The notes beneath the pieces are model-generated. The model did no database searches. It saw only the letters and a program-made list of their open reading frames with translations, and was not told where the DNA came from. A program made the translations under genes and the position numbers. 64,000 bases of DNA from Solirubrobacterales bacterium (GTDB lineage Bacteria > Actinomycetota > Thermoleophilia > Solirubrobacterales > 70-9). Positions 16,061 through 24,922 of this stretch are shown one piece after another. Every line of letters starts with the position of its first letter. Position 1 is the stretch's first letter. The stretch lies in contig DATMZR010000012.1 in NCBI GenBank assembly GCA_035573435.1, positions 124,001 to 188,000 on the forward strand, given 5' to 3'.

Positions 16061-16177
16061 ACGACCGTTATCGGAAGAACGCGTTAAGACCTAGAGGACC
16101 CATATCAAGCTTCGTAAAGAGACCTAATACCCGGCGGACCGCGCCGCAATCCTCCTGCATTCGATGCAATCTCGTGG

Positions 16178-17221
16178 CTAGCCAGGCTTCCGGGCCTCGT
16201 AAAGCGTCTGGCCGGGTATTCGACGGATCCTGATCCGGCGCGGCTTGGAGAAGCCGGCCTCCGCAAGCCAGGCGGCCAGGTCGTCCGGGTTGTACGTGGC
16301 TGCAGCCGAGGTGAGGTAGAAGAACAGCCCGAGGAACGCCGAGGCATCCGCCCGCGCACCTTCCTTCGGCGTGAACAGGTCCAGCACCGCGAACGTGCCG
16401 CCGGGCTTGAGCGCGTCGTGGATCCGACGGAACAAGGTGACGTTCTGCTCGGGACTCAGGTGGTGGATCAGGTTGAAGCAGAGCGCCCCGTCGTAGGGGC
16501 CGGCGAGATCGACCTCGAACGCGTCGCCCTCGCGGTGCTCGACGCGCTCGGACATGCCGTGCTCGGCGAGGATCTGCCGGCCCACGGCCGCGCTGCCGGG
16601 GAGGTCCACGATGGTGGCCTTGAGCCCTGGATGGCGGCGGCACAGCTCCGCCGAGAACCAGCCGTGACCGCCGGCCACGTCGAGCAGCGCGGTCGGCTCC
16701 GTCGGCAGCCTCAACGCTTTCGCCACCTCCGGCGCAGACAGCCGCGCGAGCTCGAACTGCCCCCGGATGTAGGTCTGCCAGCCGGGGTCCCCGGGCGGTC
16801 GATCGTGCAACTCGATGCTCTTGCCCGTCCGGACGATGTCCTCGAGCTGTGACCACCAGTCCCAGTACTCACCGCAGTCCTGGATGAAGGTGCCCATATA
16901 AGTGTCGGACGCGGGATCCAGCCAGCGGCGCGCATTCTTCGTCAGCTCGTAGCGGCTACCGTCGCGACCCACGTGCCCGAGCGCGTGCAGGGAGTCGAGC
17001 AGCAGGCGCGTGCCTGCCGGCGTCAGCTCCAGCTCGCTGGCCAGCTCATCCGCCCGGGACGGCCCCTCTGCGAGCCGTCCGAAAACCCCAAGCCGCACGC
17101 CGGCAATGACCGAGCGTGCCATCGGCATCCCGAACATCGCCTCCCCGACCGGACGCGGGGCGAGGTTTAGTCGCAGGGCCAGCCACTCGGTCGGGTTCTC
17201 GGGCCGCAGATCGGGGCGCAC
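16178..17221 (-). CDS. SAM-dependent O-methyltransferase (family 2 type)
   Basis: Methyltransferase of 347 residues with a GTG start. The N-terminal about 110 residues form a winged-helix dimerisation domain (LGVFGRLAEGPSRADELA, LTPAGTRLLLDSLHALG). The SAM site is LLDVAGGHGWFSAELC, followed by ATIVDLPG and a GDAFEVDLAGPYDGALCFNLIHHL segment, as in plant-type and antibiotic O-methyltransferases. The substrate is unknown and no biosynthetic cluster surrounds it; it lies alone, divergent from the tautomerase gene with about 85 bases between starts. The gap of about 117 bases to the sigma factor start holds no further gene. Confidence 0.85.
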   Translation of the reverse strand: MRPDLRPENPTEWLALRLNLAPRPVGEAMFGMPMARSVIAGVRLGVFGRLAEGPSRADELASELELTPAGTRLLLDSLHALGHVGRDGSRYELTKNARRWLDPASDTYMGTFIQDCGEYWDWWSQLEDIVRTGKSIELHDRPPGDPGWQTYIRGQFELARLSAPEVAKALRLPTEPTALLDVAGGHGWFSAELCRRHPGLKATIVDLPGSAAVGRQILAEHGMSERVEHREGDAFEVDLAGPYDGALCFNLIHHLSPEQNVTLFRRIHDALKPGGTFAVLDLFTPKEGARADASAFLGLFFYLTSAAATYNPDDLAAWLAEAGFSKPRRIRIRRIPGQTLYEARKPG

Positions 17222-17305
17222 GGCGGAAAGATCATGTCAGGACGTCGAGCAGCGGCGGGCGTATGCTCCGGCGACGAGCTACCGACCGGCCCAGGAGGTT
17301 TGCCC

Positions 17306-17755
17306 ATGCCGATGATCGAGTTCACCTATCCGAAGGGCGCGATCGCCCCCGACGCGCGCGAGGAACTGCTGGAGGAGCTGGCTACGAAGATGCTCGCTGC
17401 CGAGAAGGCGCCCGACACCGAGTTCTTCCGCTCGATCACCTGGGTCTACGCGAACGAGATCGAGCCCGACGCCTTGGCGGTCGGCGGCCGTCCCGGTGGG
17501 GAGCCACGCTTCCGCGTCCTGGTCACGGTCCCCGAGGGAGCGCTCTCGGACCGCCGCAAGGGCATCCTCGTCGACTCGGTGAACCAGGCCGTGCTGCGCG
17601 CCGCCGGACTCGACGAGAGCGAGGGCATTCGAGTCTGGACCGTGATTCGGGAGGTCCCGGACGGAAACTGGGGCGCCGCAGGCCAGCAGGTCCGCTACCA
17701 GCAGCTGGTCGAGGCGGCCGCCGCGGAGCGCGAGAAGGCCGGGGCTCCCGCCTAG
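17306..17755 (+). CDS. tautomerase (4-oxalocrotonate tautomerase superfamily) protein
   Basis: Protein of 149 residues. The start ATG at 17306 has a strong ribosome site AGGAGG (17293-17298) and gives MPMIEFTYP: removal of Met exposes the catalytic proline required by this superfamily, which supports the choice. Two beta-alpha-beta units are visible (1-60 and 68-130), so it is the fused-repeat type rather than the 60-residue 4-OT form. The second unit starts RFRVLVTVPEGALSDRRK without an amino-terminal-type proline, so only the first unit is likely catalytic. The physiological substrate is unknown. Confidence 0.85.
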   Translation: MPMIEFTYPKGAIAPDAREELLEELATKMLAAEKAPDTEFFRSITWVYANEIEPDALAVGGRPGGEPRFRVLVTVPEGALSDRRKGILVDSVNQAVLRAAGLDESEGIRVWTVIREVPDGNWGAAGQQVRYQQLVEAAAAEREKAGAPA

Positions 17756-17764
17756 CCCGACAGC

Positions 17765-18230
17765 TCACCGAGCCTCAACGTCCCGGAGCGCCTTCTCCGG
17801 GTCGCCATAGATCTCAAACCGCACCGCCTTCCCTTCCCGGAATTCCCATACATGGGCCGCGCGGGCCTCGACCTCGGCGCCGCTTCCCCTTCCTCGCCCC
17901 CAGAGGTCCACGATCACGACCAGCTTGTCGCCCGAGCCGGCGTAGTCCACGGGCTCGATGCGGAAGCTTTCCCAGGCCTCCCTCGAATCGCTCCTGCTGG
18001 CGCAGGACCCCTTCGTGGCCCCGGTAGACGTGGCGTTCGGGGACCTCCTCGCCCTCGGTCCATTCGATCTGGGGGTCCATGCACTCGAGCCACGCGGTGA
18101 CCCCATCGCGGTTGACCAGCTCGTAGCCGGCACGGAGCGCGTCGAGGGTGGCCTCGCGCTCCCCGGAGTCGAGCGCCGCGAACAGCCGGCGGAAGATCTG
18201 TGTGGCGCTCTCGGACGACATCTCGCGCAC
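17765..18230 (-). pseudogene. SnoaL-like gene interrupted by a +1 frameshift
   Basis: Two frames together encode one SnoaL/NTF2-like protein. The first half (from 18230) reads SSESATQIFRRLFAALDSG...YRGHEGVLRQQERF; the second half, in another frame, reads REAWESFRIEPVDYAGSGDK and ends with YGDPEKALRDVEAR. Dropping one G from the minus-strand run TTCGAGGGAGG (about 17978-17986 on the plus strand) joins them as ...ERF-REAWESF..., which aligns with the intact paralogue at 33755-34150 (YRGVEGVRQMLADFDQDWEF). It is either a recent natural mutation or a sequencing error; both halves keep coding character, so decay is not advanced. Confidence 0.8.
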
Positions 18231-18233
18231 CGT

Positions 18234-19079
18234 CTACACAACCCGGTTCGGGGGCTCTGCGCCTCCAAGCACGGCGAGGACGTTTTCGGCCACCAAGCGA
18301 GCCATGCCGTCGCGGGCCCGCTTCGTGGCGGAGCCGATGTGAGGCAACAGCACGCACCGAGGCGCGCGGAGGAGTTCGGCGGGCACCTCGGGCTCGTGCT
18401 CGTACACGTCGAGGCCGGCGGCGCCGATCTCACCGTCGCGCAGCGCCCGCGCCAGCGCCCTCGATTCGACAAGTGGCCCGCGCGAGGTGTTGACGAGGAT
18501 CGCCTGGGGCTTCATCTGCGCAAGCTCCCGCGAGCCGACCAGACCCGCGGTCTCAGTGCTCGCCGGAAGATGGAGGCTGACCACGTCCGCGCGGCTGAAC
18601 ACCTCCTCCAGGGCCACGCGCCGAACGCCCAGCTCGCGCTCGGCATCCTCCTTCCTGGTCCGGCTCACATAGAGGACCTCGCCCGCAAAGCCCGCGACCA
18701 GCTCGGCGTACCGCCGCCCGATGCGGCCGAGCCCGATCACCCCGAAGGTCGCCCCCGTCAGCTCGAGGCCAAGGTAGGCACCGGGGTCCCAACCTCGCCA
18801 CCGACCGCCTCGCAGGTCGGCCTCGGCCTCGCTCATCCGGCGAGCTGCCGCCAACGTCAGAGCCAGCGCCAGCTCCGCGGTTGCGTTGGTGAGCACGTCG
18901 GGCGTATTGGTGACCGCGACTTCGCGAGCCCGGCATGCATCCAGGTCCACGTTGTCGTAGCCGACCGCGAAGTTGGCGACCACCCGAAGCTGCGGCCCGG
19001 CCGCCTCCAGCAGCGCCTCGTCGACCGCCACCGGGGGGTCGGCGACGATCGCGTCGACGCCCGGCGCCAGCTCGAACAA
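18234..19079 (-). CDS. D-2-hydroxyacid dehydrogenase (glyoxylate reductase/PGDH family)
   Basis: NAD(P)-dependent 2-hydroxyacid dehydrogenase. Signatures: NFAVGYDNVDLDACRAREV, the Rossmann loop FGVIGLGRIGRRYA, the catalytic arginine in LVNTSRGPLVES and the catalytic histidine in LLPHIGSAT. The coordinates begin at the first conventional start (TTG, 19079), giving 281 residues, but family-like sequence continues in frame upstream to about 19181 (PTVLVARRLPPAGTELLAG, then IREGGLDVTREEL). No ATG, GTG or TTG exists there before a stop codon; a CTG at 19205 is the only near-start, giving 323 residues, the normal length. The true start is therefore unresolved. Likely substrate glyoxylate or hydroxypyruvate. 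Confidence 0.88.
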   Translation of the reverse strand: MFELAPGVDAIVADPPVAVDEALLEAAGPQLRVVANFAVGYDNVDLDACRAREVAVTNTPDVLTNATAELALALTLAAARRMSEAEADLRGGRWRGWDPGAYLGLELTGATFGVIGLGRIGRRYAELVAGFAGEVLYVSRTRKEDAERELGVRRVALEEVFSRADVVSLHLPASTETAGLVGSRELAQMKPQAILVNTSRGPLVESRALARALRDGEIGAAGLDVYEHEPEVPAELLRAPRCVLLPHIGSATKRARDGMARLVAENVLAVLGGAEPPNRVV

Positions 19080-19262
19080 CTCCTCCCTGGTGACATCGAG
19101 GCCGCCCTCCCTGATGGTGCACCGGCCGGCCAGCAGTTCCGTCCCGGCCGGCGGGAGCCGGCGAGCGACGAGGACAGTTGGGGTCGGGCTCGAGGGCGGC
19201 GTCAGGCGGAGCCACGGTAGCCGAGTCGGGCTCGCGGTGGCCTACGATCGCTGGGGCTGCCA

Positions 19263-20756
19263 ATGACACGTACCTACTACCTGCCGGTCCTCGTGTTCGT
19301 CGTCGGATCGGCCAGCCTTGGGGCGGAGATCGCCGCGGCACGACTGATGGCGCCTTTCTTCGGCGCCTCGACCATCGTGTGGGCGAACACCATCGGGGTG
19401 GTGCTCGTGGCGCTGTCGGTTGGATACTGGATCGGAGGCAGGCTCGGCGACCGGTATCCGCATCTGCGCGGGCTCTGCCTGTTGGTCATGGGCGCCGCCG
19501 TCCTGCTGGCCGTGGTGCCGTTTGTCGCCCGGCCGTTCTTCGACGTCTCGGTGGACGCGCTCGACTCCGTCTCGGCGGGTGCGTTCGTGGGCTCGCTGCT
19601 GGGTGTGCTCGTCCTGGTCGCTGTGCCCGTGATCCTGCTTGGAGCCTGCTCGCCCTACGCACTGCGCCTGGCGGTCCCGGACGTGGAGCACTCGGGCCGG
19701 GTCGCCGGGCGCCTTTATGCGATCTCGACTGCCGGCTCGCTGCTCGGGACCATGCTCGCCGCCCTGGTCCTGATCCCCTTCGCCGGCACCCAGCGCACGT
19801 TTCTGGCCTTCGCCGCGGCGCTGGCGCTGGTCGCCGCCCTGGGCATGGGCTGGCGATTCCTCGCCGTCCCAGGGGCACTGATCGCCGCTTTCGCCCTTCC
19901 GGTTGGCACGATCAAGGCGGCTGGGGACGGACGGGTTCTGTATGAGCAGGAGAGCGCCCTCCAGTACATCCGGGTGGTCGAGGAGCCGGACGGCGTTCGC
20001 GTGTTGCAGCTCAACGAGGGACAGGCCAGGCACTCCGTGTACCGGCCCGGCTCCTACCTCACCGGCGGATATTGGGACGGGATGCTGGTGTTGCCGTTCG
20101 CGACCCTCGAGCGGACCCCGCGGCGGGTGGCAATCCTCGGCAACGGCGCCGGCACGACGGCGCGGGCATACGGCCACTTCTTCCCCGGCGCCCACCTCGA
20201 CGGGGTGGAGATCGACCCGGAGCTCGAGGAAGTCGGCCGGCGCTACTTCGACATGGGCAGCAACCCGAACCTGACCGTCTTCAATGAGGACGCTCGGCCC
20301 TGGCTGCGCCGGTCCGAGAGCGGCTACGAAGTAATCATCGTCGACTCCTATCGCCAGCCGTATGTCCCCTTCTACCTGGCAACCCGCGAGTTCTTCGACC
20401 TTGTGCGTGACCGCCTCGCGCCCGAGGGCGTTGTGGTCGTCAATGTCGGCCACCCGGAGGGAAACGATGACCTGGAGACGGTCATCGGGAGGACGATGTC
20501 GGCGATCTTCCCCAGGGTGCTCCGCGATCCGTTCGACGACTCCAACACGCTGCTCGCCGCCAGCGAGGAGGCGGCGTCGTCCGGCCGGTTGCACGCTTCG
20601 ATCAACAGGCTTCCGGTGGGCCTTCGGCGGCTGGCCGAGACCGAGGCGGAAAAGGTCGGACCACCACTTCCCGGCGGCAGCGTCTACACCGACGATCGCG
20701 CGCCGGTCGAGTGGCTGGTCGATCGGTCCATCCTCGGCTACGCAGCGGACCGATGA
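19263..20756 (+). CDS. fused membrane / spermidine synthase-like protein
   Basis: Protein of 497 residues. The N-terminal about 215 residues form seven or so hydrophobic helices, beginning LPVLVFVVGSASLGAEIAAARLMAPFFG, the pattern of the membrane-fused spermidine synthases. The C-terminal half has the aminopropyltransferase Rossmann fold: VAILGNGAGTTARAYGHFFP, HLDGVEIDPELEEVGRRYF, NEDARPWLRRSESGYEVIIVDSY. The GNGAG loop and VEIDP acidic residue bind the nucleoside; the proton-abstracting D/E after VDSY is not obvious, so polyamine synthesis is unproven. It is divergent from the hydroxyacid dehydrogenase gene. Confidence 0.85.
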   Translation: MTRTYYLPVLVFVVGSASLGAEIAAARLMAPFFGASTIVWANTIGVVLVALSVGYWIGGRLGDRYPHLRGLCLLVMGAAVLLAVVPFVARPFFDVSVDALDSVSAGAFVGSLLGVLVLVAVPVILLGACSPYALRLAVPDVEHSGRVAGRLYAISTAGSLLGTMLAALVLIPFAGTQRTFLAFAAALALVAALGMGWRFLAVPGALIAAFALPVGTIKAAGDGRVLYEQESALQYIRVVEEPDGVRVLQLNEGQARHSVYRPGSYLTGGYWDGMLVLPFATLERTPRRVAILGNGAGTTARAYGHFFPGAHLDGVEIDPELEEVGRRYFDMGSNPNLTVFNEDARPWLRRSESGYEVIIVDSYRQPYVPFYLATREFFDLVRDRLAPEGVVVVNVGHPEGNDDLETVIGRTMSAIFPRVLRDPFDDSNTLLAASEEAASSGRLHASINRLPVGLRRLAETEAEKVGPPLPGGSVYTDDRAPVEWLVDRSILGYAADR

Positions 20757-20780
20757 AAGGCGAGGCCGAGTAGTGAGGAA

Positions 20781-21617
20781 CTACATCCGGCGCTCGTCGA
20801 TCAACAACGTCTGGGCAGCGCGTCCGATCGGCCCGCGCCCGTCGTAAAGCGCCGTATCGGCGAGCCCGATGCCGTCTGGTTCCGGAATCGTGACCGAGTC
20901 GAGGCAGACCCACTCACCCGCGAGCGGGCGATGGAGATGGACCGTGAGGTCGACGTTGATGAACAGGTAGCGACCCCACTCCAGCGTGGCGCTGACACCG
21001 TTTCCCGAGTCGGCGGCCACCAGGACCCGCTCAAGCGGCGACGGCTCCTCGCCCGCGATGAGCGGTTGGCGCATCCGCATCCAGACCAGCGCCGGGCCCA
21101 GGACGCCGAAATCGCCCTGCACGAACCGGTATTCCATCGCTGTGTGGTAGCCGACGTCGTGGCCGGTCGGCGGGAAGATGCCGGGGCGCGCCTCCTCCGC
21201 CCCGGGTGGAGCGAAACCGGGCCGAAGCGTGGACGGAGAGGTACCGATCAGGCCCGGGCCATCCCCGCTGGTCAACCCGGCAGGCAGCTCGATCTCCGTC
21301 AAGCGCAACCGCCAGGCGGTCGCCCGGATCACCTCGCCGTCGGAGTCGGACAGGCTCGCCTCGACCAGCTCGACGCTGCGGCCCGGCCGCACGACGCGCG
21401 CCTGAACCCGCAGCGGGGCGATCGGCACCGGACGCAAGATCTCGAACGTGATCCTCCCCACCTGCCGATTCCCATGGTCTTCGAGTCGCTCGATCTCACG
21501 CCCGATGAGGGCGGCGGGTGGCCCAGCGTGTTGTGAGTCCGGGTCCCACGGCCCCCTGGTCAGCTCGGTGGGGTCGTAGGCATCCCCCCGCTGAACGAAG
21601 AATGCCTCTTCGGCCAT
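20781..21617 (-). CDS. acyl-CoA thioesterase family protein (double hot-dog)
   Basis: Protein of 278 residues similar in layout to TesB-like, two-hot-dog thioesterases: first repeat with GPWDPDSQHAGPPAALIGREIE and GRITFEILRPVPIAPLRVQARVVRPGRSVE, second with PLERVLVAADSGNGVSATL, NVDLTVHLHRPLAGEWVCLDSVT and a C-terminal GIGLADTALYDGRGPIGRAAQTL. Members hydrolyse acyl-CoA esters; chain-length preference is unknown. I chose the ATG at 21617, at the conserved beginning (AEEAFFVQRGDAYDPTEL); the longer open frame runs into the msrB promoter region. Divergent from msrB. Confidence 0.83.
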   Translation of the reverse strand: MAEEAFFVQRGDAYDPTELTRGPWDPDSQHAGPPAALIGREIERLEDHGNRQVGRITFEILRPVPIAPLRVQARVVRPGRSVELVEASLSDSDGEVIRATAWRLRLTEIELPAGLTSGDGPGLIGTSPSTLRPGFAPPGAEEARPGIFPPTGHDVGYHTAMEYRFVQGDFGVLGPALVWMRMRQPLIAGEEPSPLERVLVAADSGNGVSATLEWGRYLFINVDLTVHLHRPLAGEWVCLDSVTIPEPDGIGLADTALYDGRGPIGRAAQTLLIDERRM

Positions 21618-21678
21618 CGGCCGGATCGTATGCGTAATTCCTGGCCTCGCCGTGCGGCTAAGCTGGTAGGAGACTTGG

Positions 21679-22119
21679 ATGGACCCGAATCGACGAGGTA
21701 GCCAAATGGAGAAACTCAAGAAGTCGGATGCCGAGTGGGAGCAGGAGCTGACACCCGAGCAATACGAGGTGCTGCGTCGCAAGGGCACTGAGCGCGCCTT
21801 CACAGGCGCCTACTGGGACGAGAAGGCCGACGGCGTCTACAGGTGCGCGGGCTGCGGCCAGGAGCTGTTCGGCTCCGATACGAAGTTCGACTCCGGCACC
21901 GGCTGGCCCAGCTTCTGGGACCCGGTCGCCGACGAGAAGGTCGAGACCCGCCCCGACAACAGCCTCTTCATGCGCCGGACCGAGGTCGTCTGCGCCCGCT
22001 GCGGCGGCCACCTCGGACACGTCTTCGACGACGGCCCGAACCCAACGGGACAGCGCTACTGCATCAACTCCTGCGCGCTCACCCTGGACCCGGGGGACAG
22101 CGAGGAGAGCGGCGAGTAG
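21679..22119 (+). CDS. msrB: peptide-methionine (R)-S-oxide reductase
   Basis: MsrB of 146 residues, repairing methionine-R-sulfoxide in oxidised proteins. Two zinc CxxC pairs (CAGCG and CARCG), [11 protein letters not shown], the [21 protein letters not shown] catalytic region with the active cysteine in RYCIN are visible. An additional cysteine follows at INSCAL, where most MsrBs have a serine or alanine. The ATG at 21679 has GGAG (21669-21672) six bases upstream; a second ATG nine codons later has no comparable site. Convergent with serS. Confidence 0.96.
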   Translation: MDPNRRGSQMEKLKKSDAEWEQELTPEQYEVLRRKGTERAFTGAYWDEKADGVYRCAGCGQELFGSDTKFDSGTGWPSFWDPVADEKVETRPDNSLFMRRTEVVCARCGGHLGHVFDDGPNPTGQRYCINSCALTLDPGDSEESGE

Positions 22120-22140
22120 CGGGCTGCTGCTCGCCCTCGC

Positions 22141-23415
22141 CTACGCGCTTCCGCCGATCCGGGCCGGTGCTCCCGCGTCGCGGAGCGCGCTCGGCAGGTC
22201 AACCGAGCCATCGGGGCGTTGGCGGTTCTCGAGCAGCGCGATCAGAGTTCGGCCCACGGCGACAGCGGTGCCGTTGAGCGTGTGAGGATGCAGAGGCTGA
22301 GCTTGCGGCTCCGGGCGGAAGCGCACGCCGAGGCGCCGCGCCTGATAGTCGGTGGTGTTCGAGCAGGAGGTCACCTCGCGGTAGCGCTCCTGGCTCGGGA
22401 TCCAGGCCTCGCAGTCGAACTTGCGCGCCGCCGCGGCTCCAAGGTCGCCGGCGGCGATGTCGACGACTCGATAGGGGATCTCGAGCGCCTGGAGGATCCG
22501 CTCCTGGATCGCCAGCAGGTGCTCGTGCTCGGAGCCCGACTCATCGGGGCGAACGAACGAGAACATCTCCACCTTGTCGAACTGGTGCACGCGGAAGATC
22601 CCGCGCGTGTCCTTGCCGGCGGCTCCGGCCTCCCGCCGGAAGCAGGTGGAGAGCCCGGCATAGCGATGCGGCAGCGCTTCAGCGCCCAAGATCTCGTCCG
22701 CGTGGAGCGCCGCCAGTGAGACCTCCGACGTCCCGACCAGGAATAGGTCGTCGCGCGGAATCTCGTAGATCATCTCCCGCTCCCCCGGGAAGAAGCCGGT
22801 GCCGTAAAGCGGGCCCTCGCGGACGAGCACCGGCGGGACCACCGGAACGAACCCCTCGCCGCCCACAAGCTCAATGGCGAGGCGCACCAGGGCCAACTCG
22901 ACCAGCACCAGATCGCCCAGCAGGTAGGCGAAGCGCGAGCCGGAGGCCTCGCCCGCCTTCTCCATCTCGATCCAACCGTTGGCGAGGCCCAGGTCGAGGT
23001 GGTCGCGGATCTCGAACTCGAACTGCGGGCGTTCGCCGACCTCCCGCAAAACCACAGCGTCGTCTTCCGTAAGCCCTTCCGGAGCCTCTGGCTCCGGAAG
23101 GTTTGGAAGTTTGGACAGGAGCTCGTCGCGCTTCGCCTCGACCTCGGCCAGTTCCGCTTCGAGCTCCTTCACCTCAGAGCTGACCTGGCGCATCTGGGCG
23201 ATCAGGGGCTCGGCATCTTCACCGGAGCGCTTCGCCGCCGCGATCTGCTCGGAGGCCCGGTTCTGTCGGGCCCGCCGCTCCTCGACCTGTGGGAGCACCT
23301 CGCGGCGACGCTCGTCCAGGCCGAGCAGCTCGTCGAGGGCCTCGGCGGCGCCGCGACGCGCCAGTGCGGCCCGGGCGGGCTTGGGATCTTCGCGGATGCT
23401 CCGAAGGTCGAGCAT
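22141..23415 (-). CDS. serS: seryl-tRNA synthetase
   Basis: Class II aminoacyl-tRNA synthetase of 424 residues. The N-terminal long coiled-coil arm (about 30-105) binds the serine tRNA variable arm; motif 2 lies in LSTCFRREAGAAGKDTRGI with the FRVHQFDKVEMF extension, and motif 3 in LNGTAVAVGRTLIALLENR. I chose the ATG at 23415, which yields the canonical MLDLRSIREDP start; the frame is open upstream but the sequence there is not SerRS-like. Length is normal. The cytochrome c gene ends 28 bases upstream on the same strand. Confidence 0.97.
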   Translation of the reverse strand: MLDLRSIREDPKPARAALARRGAAEALDELLGLDERRREVLPQVEERRARQNRASEQIAAAKRSGEDAEPLIAQMRQVSSEVKELEAELAEVEAKRDELLSKLPNLPEPEAPEGLTEDDAVVLREVGERPQFEFEIRDHLDLGLANGWIEMEKAGEASGSRFAYLLGDLVLVELALVRLAIELVGGEGFVPVVPPVLVREGPLYGTGFFPGEREMIYEIPRDDLFLVGTSEVSLAALHADEILGAEALPHRYAGLSTCFRREAGAAGKDTRGIFRVHQFDKVEMFSFVRPDESGSEHEHLLAIQERILQALEIPYRVVDIAAGDLGAAAARKFDCEAWIPSQERYREVTSCSNTTDYQARRLGVRFRPEPQAQPLHPHTLNGTAVAVGRTLIALLENRQRPDGSVDLPSALRDAGAPARIGGSA

Positions 23416-23443
23416 CAATGGCAGATGGGGCGGGCTCGCTCGC

Positions 23444-23854
23444 CTACTGGGAGCCCGATCCCGCGCCCGATCCCTCGCTGACTTCGTCGCCGGCGTATTC
23501 GGAGACGAACTTCGCGACGCGGATCGCGTCACCGCCGGTGACGATGTTCTGGGGCATGATTGCGCCCGAGAACCCGCCGTTTCGAATCGCGAAGAGCACG
23601 TCGTCGACGCTCTCGTCGCGTTGGTCCAGATTCGGACCCTGCACGCGGAGCGCCCGGTTGGCGGTTCCCTGGGTTCCTGCCGCCTTCAGCGTGTGACAAC
23701 CCGAGCAGCGCTCCGAGAACAGCACCGCGCCTCGGTGGGCGGGATCCTCCGGGGACACCGAGATCCCCTCGGTTCCGCACGCGCTGAGTGCCAATGCCGC
23801 CGTGGCTGCCGCCGCGAACGCGAGGACGGAGGTCGGGGTCAAGCGGCCGGGCAC
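23444..23854 (-). CDS. c-type cytochrome lipoprotein
   Basis: Secreted mono-haem cytochrome c of 136 residues. A GTG start at 23854 gives a signal peptide (PTSVLAFAAAATAALALSAC) ending in an LSAC lipobox, so the protein should be lipid-anchored outside the membrane. The haem site is CSGCH and the axial methionine is probably in AIMPQNIV, as in small cytochrome c oxidase-linked or c551-type domains. The C-terminus is Gly/Ser-rich. No partner oxidase is in the window, but Complex I is 1.1 kb away on the other strand. Electron transfer at the outer face of the membrane is inferred. Confidence 0.88.
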   Translation of the reverse strand: MPGRLTPTSVLAFAAAATAALALSACGTEGISVSPEDPAHRGAVLFSERCSGCHTLKAAGTQGTANRALRVQGPNLDQRDESVDDVLFAIRNGGFSGAIMPQNIVTGGDAIRVAKFVSEYAGDEVSEGSGAGSGSQ

Positions 23855-23903
23855 GCGGGCGCCATCATACTTTCCGCTTCGTGACAGCGAGCCTCGAACG
23901 GTG

Positions 23904-24392
23904 ATGTCCGCCACGGTCGAGCCGGCCGCTCTGCGCGCCGCGATGTCGGGCTTCCCGACGGCGGTCACGGTGGTCACGGCCATCGGCCCCGGGGGGCCTG
24001 CGGGCGCGACCGCGAACGCCGTTGCCTCGCTGTCGCTGGAGCCGCCGCTGATGCTCGCCTGCCTCGACCTGGGCTCCCGCACCCTGGTCGCGGTCGAGCA
24101 CGCCCGGCGCTTCGGGGTCAATGTGCTCGCGGGTGACCAAGCCGAGCTCGCCCGGCGCTTCAGCACCAAGGACCCTCACCCGGAGAAGTGGGACGGCGTC
24201 CCTTGGGAGGAGCGGGCCGGAACCCCAAGGATCGAGGGAACGCTGATCTGGCTCAGCTGCGAGCTGCGCGACGTGCACGACGGCGGCGACCACTCGATCG
24301 CCACCGGGCGGGTACTTGACCTCGAGCAATCCGACGGCGGGCCACTGATCTTTCATCACGGTGAGTACCGACCGCTCACCGACGACGCCTGA
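23904..24392 (+). CDS. flavin reductase-like (FMN-binding split barrel) protein
   Basis: Protein of 162 residues of the flavin reductase domain family. Landmarks: AMSGFPTAVTVVTAIGPGGPAG, TANAVASLSLEPPLMLACLDLGSRT, FGVNVLAGDQAELARRF and GRVLDLE near the end with HHGEYRPL. Such proteins reduce FMN/FAD with NAD(P)H for partner monooxygenases or act as oxidoreductases. The ATG at 23904 was preferred; the upstream extension covers the cytochrome promoter. No obvious monooxygenase partner is adjacent. Divergent from the cytochrome gene. Confidence 0.85.
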   Translation: MSATVEPAALRAAMSGFPTAVTVVTAIGPGGPAGATANAVASLSLEPPLMLACLDLGSRTLVAVEHARRFGVNVLAGDQAELARRFSTKDPHPEKWDGVPWEERAGTPRIEGTLIWLSCELRDVHDGGDHSIATGRVLDLEQSDGGPLIFHHGEYRPLTDDA

Positions 24393-24403
24393 GGTTCTGG
24401 CGC

Positions 24404-24829
24404 CTAGCCCGCGGTGGTGGCGGCGCGCAGGGCAAGCAGGAAGATGACCAGCGCCGAGACCGCCATGATCCCGGTCTCGCGGCGGACGATGGCCAGGGCG
24501 GTCATGCGCTGGCGGTCCTTCGGCAGCGACTCGAAGTCGAGGCCCGTCAGCTCGCGCTCAGCCGCTCCGGCGCGGGCCGCCTCGGCGAGCAGCGCGACGA
24601 AGACCGGCAGCACCCCGTATAGGTAGTGGAGCCCGTTGCCCTCATGGCCCGAGATCAGCAGGATCGCCCCCAGGCCCACCTGCAGGACCGCCGCCGCCTG
24701 GGCGATGCGGAGCGCGTACCAGAAGCCGACCGATGGCTGGCGACGAAGCCAGGCGGTCCCGCCCCAGGCCCCGGCGACCAGGTTGGTGGCGATGACCGCG
24801 ATCCCGACCACGAGATGGACGACGACCAT
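24404..24829 (-). CDS. conserved four-helix membrane protein, unknown function
   Basis: Small membrane protein of 141 residues with four hydrophobic segments (about 3-21, 37-56, 63-82, 116-136) and a charged cytoplasmic loop (RAGAAERELTGLDFESLPKDRQR). The ATG at 24829 starts directly in the first helix; the open frame upstream has no membrane or other recognisable character. Convergent with the flavin reductase gene, divergent from nuoA. I do not recognise the family and assign no function. Confidence 0.65.
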   Translation of the reverse strand: MVVVHLVVGIAVIATNLVAGAWGGTAWLRRQPSVGFWYALRIAQAAAVLQVGLGAILLISGHEGNGLHYLYGVLPVFVALLAEAARAGAAERELTGLDFESLPKDRQRMTALAIVRRETGIMAVSALVIFLLALRAATTAG

Positions 24830-24905
24830 CGGGCTCAGACCGTCGGCCTCGAAATCCGCTTGCTGATGCGGAAGATCACTATGTAGCAACCTGCCACAAA
24901 GTCGG

Positions 24906-24911
24906 TATATA
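24906..24911 (+). promoter_or_regulatory. candidate -10 element for the nuo operon
   Basis: TATATA, followed by AC, stands out in a GC-rich background 11 bases before the nuoA GTG. A start site 6-9 bases downstream would give a nearly leaderless transcript. A matching -35 hexamer is not clear, so support is limited to position and base composition. Confidence 0.28.
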
Positions 24912-24922
24912 ACTCGGCTGCC

